A DNA stretch of 14,386 nucleotides, from contig RGEP01000025.1 in NCBI GenBank assembly GCA_009918225.1, forward strand, positions 1 through 14,386, given 5' to 3'. This stretch comes from Betaproteobacteria bacterium (GTDB lineage Bacteria > Pseudomonadota > Gammaproteobacteria > Burkholderiales > Burkholderiaceae_C). The notes beneath the pieces are model-generated. The model saw nothing but the letters and a program-made list of their open reading frames with translations. It made no database searches and had not been told where the DNA came from. Both the position numbers and the translations under genes were made by a program. This document shows positions 7,162 through 13,547 of this stretch, one piece after another (position 1 is the first letter of the stretch; each line of letters begins with the position of its first letter).

Positions 7162-7168
7162 CCGAAGC

Positions 7169-8194
7169 ATGAGCTACAAGATCGACATCCAACCCGCGGG
7201 ACTGCACTTCTCCGTTGAGCGGGAACAAGCCATCCTGCCGGCGGCCATTGCCGCGGGCATCGGCCTGCCCTACGGCTGCCGCGACGGCGCCTGTGGTTCC
7301 TGCAAGAGCAAGCTGGTCAGCGGCCGCGTGATCCACGGCGCGCATCAGCTCAAGGCCCTGTCGGCAGAAGAAGAACAGGCGGGCATGATCCTGACCTGCT
7401 GCGCCACGCCGCAAAGCGATTGCGTGATTGAGTCGCGCAGCGTGGCAGCGGCCGGTGAGTTCCCCATCATCAAGATGCCCGTGCGCGTGTCCTCGCTGAA
7501 CCGCGCCGCGCCCGACGTGATGGTGGTGCGGCTGCAGCTGCCGGCCAATGCCAGCTTCCAGTACAAGGCTGGCCAGTATGTGGAATTCCTGCTGCGCGAC
7601 GGCAAGCGCCGCGCCTACAGCATGGCCACGGCCCCGCACAACAAGGGTGAGCCGCCCCAGATCGAACTGCACATTCGCCACATGCCCGGCGGTGTGTTCA
7701 CCGATGCGCTGTTCAGCACGGTGAAAGAGAAAGACATCCTGCGCGTGGAAGGCCCTTACGGGTCCTTCTGGCTTCGCGAAGATGTGCGCAAGCCCATCGT
7801 GTTGTTGGCCTCGGGCACCGGTTTCGCCCCGATCAAGGCGCTCATCGAGCAGATGCAGCTCAAGCAGGACGACCGGCCCGTGACCCTGTATTGGGGATGC
7901 CGACAGGCGCGTGACCTGTACCTGCACGACTGGGCTGAGCAGGCCCGCTCCTTGGTGCCCCAGCTTCGTTATGTGCCGGTCCTGAGCGAACCCGACGAGG
8001 CCTGGCGAGGCCGAACCGGCTTCGTGCACCAGGCGGTGATGGCCGACCTGCCCGACCTGTCTGGTCATGAGGTGTACGCCTGCGGAGCACCGGTGATGGT
8101 GGATGCCGCTCGGCGTGATTTCGTGGCGCAGTGTGGCTTGCCGGACGAGGCCTTCTACGCCGACTCCTTCACCTCTGAGGCCGACAAGGCCTAA
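7169..8194 (+). CDS. 2Fe-2S/FAD/NAD(P)H reductase, CDP-6-deoxy-delta-3,4-glucoseen reductase-like
   Basis: A three-domain electron-transfer flavoprotein of 341 residues, soluble. Residues 1-90 are a plant-type [2Fe-2S] ferredoxin domain with ligands C37, C42, C45 (CRDGACGSCK) and C77 in LTCCA. A ferredoxin-reductase-like FAD domain follows, with the RAYSMA flavin motif near residue 150 and a GGVFTDALF stretch. The NAD(P)H domain has ASGTGFAPIKALIEQ and ends with YACGAPVMVDAARRDF and a C-terminal FYADSF, all typical. It should pass electrons from NAD(P)H through FAD to the cluster and on to a partner. In Burkholderiales this family is usually labelled CDP-6-deoxy-delta-3,4-glucoseen reductase, but no deoxysugar genes lie nearby, so the true partner is unknown. 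ATG at 7169 (MSYKIDIQPAG) starts the ferredoxin strand. Confidence 0.9.
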   Translation: MSYKIDIQPAGLHFSVEREQAILPAAIAAGIGLPYGCRDGACGSCKSKLVSGRVIHGAHQLKALSAEEEQAGMILTCCATPQSDCVIESRSVAAAGEFPIIKMPVRVSSLNRAAPDVMVVRLQLPANASFQYKAGQYVEFLLRDGKRRAYSMATAPHNKGEPPQIELHIRHMPGGVFTDALFSTVKEKDILRVEGPYGSFWLREDVRKPIVLLASGTGFAPIKALIEQMQLKQDDRPVTLYWGCRQARDLYLHDWAEQARSLVPQLRYVPVLSEPDEAWRGRTGFVHQAVMADLPDLSGHEVYACGAPVMVDAARRDFVAQCGLPDEAFYADSFTSEADKA

Positions 8195-8234
8195 AAGGCT
8201 CAGGGGCGCGGGCCGAGCGTTGGCCTGGTCGGGC

Positions 8235-9629
8235 TCAACCCCGGCCGGTTTTCGAGCCCTTCTTGTGGGCCTCGTCCAAACTGCGCAGCCAGTTCAGCTT
8301 CTCGCGCAATTGGATCTCCAAACCACGGTCTGAAGGGCGGTACCACCCTGGCTCGCGCAGGCCTTCCGGCCAACAACCCATGCCAGCCGGGTAGGCGTGG
8401 GGCTCGTCATGGGCGTAGCGGTACTCAGCGCCATAGCCCATCTGCTTTTGCAGTTTTGAAGGGGCGTTGCGCAGGTGCAGCGGTACCGGCAGCGAACCGG
8501 TCTCGCGCACCAAGGCCTTGGCCTGTTTCCACGCCATGTACGAGGCGTTGCTCTTGGCGGCCAGGCTCAGGTAAACAGCGGCCTGCGCCATGGCCAACTC
8601 GCCCTCGGGCAAGCCCAGGCGGTCCACTGCCTCGGCTGCATTCAAGGCCAGCTGCAAGGCACGCGGGTCGGCATTGCCGATGTCTTCGCTGGCAATGGCG
8701 ATCATGCGGCGCGTGACCTGGCGCGGGTCTACCCCGCCATCCAACAGCCGCGCCATCCAGTACAGGGCAGCGTCGGTCTGCGAGCTGCGCACGCTTTTGT
8801 GGAAGGCGCTGATCTGCTCGTAGTAATGGTCGCCCGCACCGTCGGAGCGCCGAAGGCTGGGGCTGGTGCTGGCTTGCACGAAAGCCGCGTCGATCCGCGC
8901 TGAGCCCGACTGGGTCTTGGTGTCCTGCATGTCCTGCGGCGCATGCACAGCTTGGCCCGCTGGCACGGCGCCGGGCTTTAGCAGGCCTGCGGCCTGCGCC
9001 GCCACCACCACCTGCTCCACCAAATTCAAATAGCGCCGCCCATCGCCGTCCGCGTACGACACCAACAGGGCCTGTGCTTCTTCATCAAGCACGTGGCCCG
9101 GCAGCTCCAAGGCCTCCAGTGCGCGCACGGCCAAGTGGGCAAAGTCAGCCTTGGACAAGGGCTCCAAGGCATACACCTGCGTGCGCGACAGCAAGGCATT
9201 GGTCACCTGCAGGCCGGGGTGTTCCGTGGTGCCCCCGATCAACACCAAGAGCCCCGACTCCACATGGGGCAGCAGCGCATCTTGCTGCGGCTTGCTGAAA
9301 GCGTGGATCTCGTCGATGAAGACCACCGTGCCACGGCCTTGCGCGCCACGCAGCGCTTGGGCGGCCTCAATGACTGCGCGGATGTCCTTGATGCCCGCGC
9401 TAACCGCCGAGAGCACCAAAAACTGGCTCTTGGTCACCTGCGCGGCCAGGCGGGCCAGCGTGGTTTTGCCCACGCCCGGCGGCCCCCACAGGATGAAGGA
9501 GTGCAGGCGACCCGCTTCGAAGGCCCTTTGCAGCGGCCGCCCCGGGCCAATCAGATGCTGTTGGCCCACCACATCCTGCAGCCGCTGCGGTCGCAGGCGT
9601 TCGGCCAGGGGAGGCAAAAGACCCGTCAC
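8235..9629 (-). CDS. rarA: Replication-associated recombination protein A (AAA+ ATPase)
   Basis: RarA (MgsA; the bacterial relative of eukaryotic WRNIP1/Mgs1) is a tetrameric clamp-loader-like AAA+ ATPase acting at stalled replication forks with SSB. The 464 residues are normal or slightly long. Walker A is GPPGVGKTT (49-57), Walker B VVFIDE with D106/E107, and the arginine finger lies in LLSR (R149). The helical and tetramerisation regions follow, with HYYEQISAFHKSVRSS, DAALYWMARLL, IASEDIGNADP and the C-terminal MGYGAEYRYAHDEP. There is an Ala/Gly/Ser-rich linker at about residues 215-260. The start is GTG at 9629, overlapping the lolA stop by 4 bases (GTGA), so translation is probably coupled. 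The sensor 1 and Walker B neighbourhoods differ from the usual consensus. Confidence 0.95.
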   Translation of the reverse strand: MTGLLPPLAERLRPQRLQDVVGQQHLIGPGRPLQRAFEAGRLHSFILWGPPGVGKTTLARLAAQVTKSQFLVLSAVSAGIKDIRAVIEAAQALRGAQGRGTVVFIDEIHAFSKPQQDALLPHVESGLLVLIGGTTEHPGLQVTNALLSRTQVYALEPLSKADFAHLAVRALEALELPGHVLDEEAQALLVSYADGDGRRYLNLVEQVVVAAQAAGLLKPGAVPAGQAVHAPQDMQDTKTQSGSARIDAAFVQASTSPSLRRSDGAGDHYYEQISAFHKSVRSSQTDAALYWMARLLDGGVDPRQVTRRMIAIASEDIGNADPRALQLALNAAEAVDRLGLPEGELAMAQAAVYLSLAAKSNASYMAWKQAKALVRETGSLPVPLHLRNAPSKLQKQMGYGAEYRYAHDEPHAYPAGMGCWPEGLREPGWYRPSDRGLEIQLREKLNWLRSLDEAHKKGSKTGRG

Positions 9630-10309
9630 TGCTGAATCACATCCGCGCCCTTGGGTACAGCAAAAACCCAGCGGTCGGCGGGCAGCGGCCGATTGAGCTT
9701 GAGGTCGCGAAACTGCAGCAAGGATCGCTGGCCCAGGCTGTCGGTGATGTCCACCGCCGCCAACTCTCCATTGCGAAATCCGATGCGCAGGCTCTCAAAG
9801 CCACCCTCGGCTTGCCTGGGCACCGCTTTGACCCACTCCAAGCCGTCGCGCGCGGGCTCGGCGCTGAGCCTGAAGTCGCGATCGAGTTGCGCCCCGGCCA
9901 ACAAGGCTGCCGGCGTGGCGGTCAAGGCGCTGCTTTGCTTGCGCGAGATCACCTGGTTGAGGTCAGGGTCGTAGATCCACAGACGCTGGCCATCGGCCAC
10001 GATGATCTGTTCAAAGGGCTTGGTGTAGCTGAACCGAAAACGGTTGGGCCGGGAGAACTCAAAGGTGCCGCTCGAAGAGCGCCGCTTGGCCCCGTCGGGC
10101 GAGGTCACGGTTTGGGTGAACTCGGCGCTGCCGGTGCGCGCATCGCGCACAAAGGCCTCCAGTGCCGCCACGGCATCGGCCCGAGCCGCCAATGGAGCCA
10201 GCCCCGGCACGAGCAGCACAGCCAGCAAGGCCAGCGCCCTGCATGGCCTCAAGGCCCGAGTACCCGCCAACACAGCCGCCGCAGCGGCCGCCATCCTGGC
10301 CCCCACCAT
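9626..10309 (-). CDS. lolA: Outer-membrane lipoprotein carrier protein
   Basis: LolA is the periplasmic chaperone that takes lipoproteins from LolCDE and delivers them to LolB at the outer membrane. The product is 227 residues from ATG 10309, with a long, Ala/Leu-rich signal peptide (about 44 residues) and a likely signal peptidase I site ARA before DAVAALEAF. The mature part is typical: GSAEFTQTV near the N-terminus, SSGTFEFSRPNRFRFSY, and PFEQIIVADGQRLWIYDPDLNQV. It ends in WVFAVPKGADVIQQ. ATG at 10294 (222 residues, preceded by a G-rich stretch) is an equally possible start. TAAGG just before 10309 is too close to be a good ribosome site. ftsK ends 4 bases upstream and rarA overlaps by 4 bases downstream, so all three genes form a tight unit. 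Confidence 0.93.
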   Translation of the reverse strand: MVGARMAAAAAAVLAGTRALRPCRALALLAVLLVPGLAPLAARADAVAALEAFVRDARTGSAEFTQTVTSPDGAKRRSSSGTFEFSRPNRFRFSYTKPFEQIIVADGQRLWIYDPDLNQVISRKQSSALTATPAALLAGAQLDRDFRLSAEPARDGLEWVKAVPRQAEGGFESLRIGFRNGELAAVDITDSLGQRSLLQFRDLKLNRPLPADRWVFAVPKGADVIQQ

Positions 10310-10313
10310 GACC

Positions 10314-12665
10314 TTAATCCTCGCGCCGCGGCACGATGATGTCGCGGTTGCCGTTGGTGGCCATGGCCGAGACCAGGCCCGATTTCTCCATCTGCTCCAA
10401 CAGCCGCGCGGCGCGGTTGTAGCCAATGCGCAGATGGCGCTGCACCAGTGAGATCGAGGCCCGTTTGTGCTCGAGCACCACCGCCACGGCTTGGTCGTAC
10501 AGCGGGTCGCTTTCGCCATCGCTGTTGCCTGCGCCCAGGGCGCCCAGCTCACCGCCCTCGTCTTCAAGCGTGCCGCCTTCGAGAATGCCCTCGATGTAGT
10601 TGGGCTCGCCTTGGCTCTTGAGGAACTCGACCACGCGGTGCACTTCATCATCGCTGACAAAGGCGCCATGCACCCGCACCGGCAAGCCGGTCCCGCTGGC
10701 CATGTAGAGCATGTCGCCCATACCCAGCAAGGCTTCGGCGCCCATTTGGTCCAAGATGGTTCGGCTGTCGATCTTGCTGCTGACCTGGAAGCTCAGCCGG
10801 GTGGGAATGTTGGCCTTGATCAATCCGGTGATCACGTCCACGCTCGGGCGCTGTGTGGCCAGAATCAGGTGGATGCCCGAGGCGCGGGCCTTTTGGGCCA
10901 GGCGCGCAATCAACTCCTCGATCTTCTTGCCCACCACCATCATCAGGTCGGCCAGTTCATCGATCACCACGACCACGAAGGGCAAGCGCTCCAGGGGCTC
11001 GGGCTGCTCGGGTGTGAGCGAGAAGGGGTTGGGGATCTTTTCCTCGCGCGCTGCAGCGTCGTCAATCTTCTTGTTGTAACCGGCCACGTTGCGCACGCCC
11101 ATCTTGCTCATGAGCTTGTAGCGCCGCTCCATCTCGCCCACACACCAGTTCAGGGCGTTGGCTGCCTGCTTCATATCGGTGACCACCGGGCACAGCAGGT
11201 GCGGGATGCCTTCGTAGACGCTCATCTCCAGCATCTTGGGGTCGATGAGAATGAGCCGCACATCGCGCGCCTCGGCCTTGTACAGCAGGCTCAGAATCAT
11301 GGCGTTGATGCCCACCGACTTGCCTGAACCGGTGGTGCCCGCCACCAGGCAATGCGGCATCTTGGCCAGGTCGGCCACCACCGGTTGGCCCACGATGTCC
11401 TTGCCCAGGCCCATGGTCAGCATCGAACCGGCATCCGCGTAGACCTGCGAACCCAATATCTCGGTGAGCTTGATGACCTGGCGCTTGGCGTTGGGCAGCT
11501 CGAGCGCCATGGTGGTCTTGCCGGGAATGGTTTCCACCACGCGAATGCTGACCAGGGACAGCGAGCGCGCCAGGTCTTTGGCCAGGTTGACCACCTGCGA
11601 ACCCTTCACGCCTGTGGCCGGTTCGATTTCATATCGGGTGATCACCGGGCCTGGCGAAGCCGCCACCACCTGCACCTCCACCCCAAAGTCGCGCAGCTTC
11701 TTCTCGATCAGGCGCGAGGTCATTTCCAAGGTCTCGGCCGAGACGGTTTCCTGCCGGCTGGGCGCTGAATCCAAGAGGTCCACCTGGGGCAGCTTGGTGT
11801 CGTGCAGTTCCTGGAACAGCGGCTTTTGGCGCTCCTTGGCCACGCGGGTTGACACGGGCACCTCCACCACCGGCGGCTCAATCACGATGGGCACGTGCTC
11901 TTCTTCCTCCAGGCGCCGCTCCACCGCGACGTCTTCGGTCCGCTCGCGCAGGGCCTGCTCGCCCAGGCGCACATCTTCGGCATGCTCGCGCTGGGCCTGC
12001 CGCTGCTCGCGCAGGCCTTCCAGCCAAGCGCCGATCTGCTCGGCCAGCCGCAGCCAAGAAAAGCCGAAGGCCCAGGACACGCCCAGCACCAGAGTGGCAA
12101 TCCAAAACACGCCGGAGCCATTGAAGCCCAGCCACTTCATGGACCAAGGCCCCAGGGCATAGCCCAAGACGCCTCCGGCATGGCCCGGCATACCGGGCTC
12201 GGCCTGGTACAGGCGCGTCCACTCCAATGCTGCGCTGGCCGTCAGCAGCATCAACGCACCGGCCACGCGCCAGCCCAGGGCCGGGTATGCGAAGGCATCG
12301 GCCGCCGCTGCCCCGTCATCGGCGTGCAGGCCCGGAGAACCACGCAAACGCCACGCGAGCAAAGACAACCAATGGCGTGCCACGATCAGCGGCACCCACC
12401 ACACCGAATACCCCAGCAAAAACAAGGCGACATCCGAACCCCAGGCGCCCACGCGCCCTACGGCGTTGAGCGCACGGTCTTGCGCGCCGCTGGTGGTGAA
12501 GCCTGGGTCGCCTGGATGGTGGGTGGCCAGGGCCAACACCGCCAGCAGCCACAGCACGGCGGTCAGGAACAGCCAGGTGGCGCGCGGCGGCCGCGCTGCC
12601 CCGATGGCCGGTTCAGCCCCCGCAGCGCGGTCACGCTCCTTGGTGGCAGTCATGGGCATGCTCAT
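10314..12665 (-). CDS. ftsK: DNA translocase FtsK
   Basis: FtsK is a septum-anchored, hexameric DNA pump that clears the chromosome from the closing septum and activates XerCD at dif. The 783 residues are the short betaproteobacterial form. Four predicted membrane helices lie at about 31-47, 78-97, 131-150 and 186-205. A Glu/Arg-rich, probably coiled-coil linker spans about 207-260. The alpha/beta motor has Walker A GTTGSGKS (443-450), Walker B VVVVIDE (D569/E570) and ILATQRPSVDVITG. The C-terminal gamma winged helix (SISLVQRHLRIGYNRAARLLEQMEKSGLV) should recognise polarity sequences (KOPS-like). ATG at 12665 is the first of three close in-frame ATGs (12665, 12659, 12653); longer starts would enter the upstream gene. 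The regulator ends 19 bases upstream; lolA starts 4 bases downstream. Confidence 0.96.
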   Translation of the reverse strand: MSMPMTATKERDRAAGAEPAIGAARPPRATWLFLTAVLWLLAVLALATHHPGDPGFTTSGAQDRALNAVGRVGAWGSDVALFLLGYSVWWVPLIVARHWLSLLAWRLRGSPGLHADDGAAAADAFAYPALGWRVAGALMLLTASAALEWTRLYQAEPGMPGHAGGVLGYALGPWSMKWLGFNGSGVFWIATLVLGVSWAFGFSWLRLAEQIGAWLEGLREQRQAQREHAEDVRLGEQALRERTEDVAVERRLEEEEHVPIVIEPPVVEVPVSTRVAKERQKPLFQELHDTKLPQVDLLDSAPSRQETVSAETLEMTSRLIEKKLRDFGVEVQVVAASPGPVITRYEIEPATGVKGSQVVNLAKDLARSLSLVSIRVVETIPGKTTMALELPNAKRQVIKLTEILGSQVYADAGSMLTMGLGKDIVGQPVVADLAKMPHCLVAGTTGSGKSVGINAMILSLLYKAEARDVRLILIDPKMLEMSVYEGIPHLLCPVVTDMKQAANALNWCVGEMERRYKLMSKMGVRNVAGYNKKIDDAAAREEKIPNPFSLTPEQPEPLERLPFVVVVIDELADLMMVVGKKIEELIARLAQKARASGIHLILATQRPSVDVITGLIKANIPTRLSFQVSSKIDSRTILDQMGAEALLGMGDMLYMASGTGLPVRVHGAFVSDDEVHRVVEFLKSQGEPNYIEGILEGGTLEDEGGELGALGAGNSDGESDPLYDQAVAVVLEHKRASISLVQRHLRIGYNRAARLLEQMEKSGLVSAMATNGNRDIIVPRRED

Positions 12666-12671
12666 GCCCAC

Positions 12672-12677
12672 ATTGTG
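12672..12677 (-). promoter_or_regulatory. Candidate -10 element directly before ftsK
   Basis: CACAAT on the minus strand lies in the 19-base gap between the regulator and ftsK and ends 6 bases before the ATG at 12665. If used, transcription would start at the ATG. No Shine-Dalgarno and no strong -35 are visible. Confidence 0.3.
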
Positions 12678-12684
12678 GCGCCTC

Positions 12685-13374
12685 TCAAGCGTCCTGGGCA
12701 CCGTCCTGCAAGCCCGGTGCAGGTCCGCGCAGCAACAGGGTGCCGTCGGGTTGCAAGGCCATGAAACCCCGCAGTTCCAGGTTTTTCATCACCCGGCTGA
12801 CCATCTCGCGCGAGGCGCCCACGCGCTTGGCCATGTCCTGACGAGACACCTTGCCGCGGATCAGCCGCCCCTGGGCGCAGGGCTGCGACATCTCCAGAAG
12901 GGTACGGGCGACGCGGCCATACACGTCCAACAGGGCCAAGGACTCGATCTGGTGGTCGGCCGCACGCAGCCGCTTGACCAGGCCGCGCATCACCGGATGG
13001 GCCAGGTGCGAACGGTCGGGCAGGCAACGTGCGAAGGCTTCACGGCTCAAGACCAGGGTGTCGGTCTGCACTTCGGCGCGTACCGTGGCCGAGTGGGCTT
13101 GGCCATCGATGAGGCTCATTTCACCCACATAGTCGCCACCGCCCAGCACGGCCAGGATCACTTCACGGCCCTTGGTGTCCGATGCCGTCACCCGTGCACG
13201 CCCATTGAGCAAGATGAACAGGGCATCGCCCTGAAGGCCCTGCTCCACAAGCGTTTCACCACGGCGAAAGCGCCGCTTGAGCACCCCGTCAGCCACCAGC
13301 TGGGCTTGGTTGGGACTCAGCAAAGAAAACAAGGGCACGCGGCGAATCAAATCCAGGTTGGTGAGCATCGACAT
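12685..13374 (-). CDS. Crp/Fnr-family transcriptional regulator
   Basis: This is a 229-residue cytoplasmic regulator. Residues about 15-130 form the cyclic-nucleotide-binding-type beta-barrel (GETLVEQGLQGDALFILLNGRA; GDYVGEMSLIDGQAHSATVRAE). A dimerisation helix follows, then a Crp-type winged helix with recognition-helix region KVSRQDMAKRVGASREMVSRVMKNLE. No N-terminal Cys cluster is present, so it is not an oxygen-sensing Fnr. The cAMP-contacting Arg of E. coli CRP (R82, in the sequence RSA) is His here (HSA), so cAMP binding by the usual contacts is doubtful and the ligand is unknown. ATG at 13374 has an AGAGGA ribosome site 6 bases upstream; ATG 13368 is less well placed. ftsK follows after 19 bases; trxB is divergent. 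Confidence 0.9.
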   Translation of the reverse strand: MSMLTNLDLIRRVPLFSLLSPNQAQLVADGVLKRRFRRGETLVEQGLQGDALFILLNGRARVTASDTKGREVILAVLGGGDYVGEMSLIDGQAHSATVRAEVQTDTLVLSREAFARCLPDRSHLAHPVMRGLVKRLRAADHQIESLALLDVYGRVARTLLEMSQPCAQGRLIRGKVSRQDMAKRVGASREMVSRVMKNLELRGFMALQPDGTLLLRGPAPGLQDGAQDA

Positions 13375-13380
13375 GGGAGG

Positions 13381-13386
13381 TCCTCT
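13381..13386 (-). promoter_or_regulatory. Ribosome binding site of the Crp/Fnr-type regulator
   Basis: AGAGGA on the minus strand is 6 bases before ATG 13374 and 12 bases before ATG 13368, so it favours the first start. Confidence 0.65.
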
Positions 13387-13439
13387 GACAAGCCATACAC
13401 GCAGGCCGCGCCTTGCATGCGCGCAGCCGGGCGGCGCGA

Positions 13440-13469
13440 ATTGCACCTCGAGTCGACCGAGACCGCCAA
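13440..13469 (-). promoter_or_regulatory. Candidate promoter of the Crp/Fnr-type regulator
   Basis: On the minus strand, TTGGCG (13464-13469) and TGCAAT (13440-13445) are separated by 18 bases, each matching four of six sigma-70 consensus positions. Transcription would begin near 13433, giving a leader of about 60 bases that contains the AGAGGA ribosome site. The rest of the 173-base gap to trxB shows an isolated GATTAATC palindrome (about 13483-13490) and no other feature I can support. Confidence 0.33.
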
Positions 13470-13535
13470 CAGTTTCACCCCGGATTAATCGCAGGGGGCT
13501 TGACCCCGCCACCGCGCCCGCCGCCAGGCGCATGA

Positions 13536-13541
13536 GAAAAT
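13536..13541 (+). promoter_or_regulatory. Candidate -10 element directly before trxB
   Basis: GAAAAT lies in GAGAAAAT within GC-rich DNA and ends 6 bases before the ATG at 13548. If used, transcription would begin at the start codon. An upstream TTGACC (13500-13505) is about 30 bases away, too far to be its -35. Confidence 0.33.
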
Positions 13542-13547
13542 CCTGGC

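Noticed and set aside
6956..8068. Antisense 370-codon frame opposite the ferredoxin reductase
   Set aside because: It spans two real genes with family motifs on other frames, is His-rich and low in family features, and is therefore a GC-bias artefact.
8195..8237. Possible terminator between the convergent reductase and rarA
   Set aside because: Only short GGCC-type pairings and a 3-bp stem around TAAAA are seen, with no stable hairpin followed by a T-tract.
10467..11327. Plus-strand 286-codon frame opposite ftsK
   Set aside because: His/Ala/Gly-rich shadow of the FtsK motor domain, whose Walker motifs are unambiguous on the minus strand.
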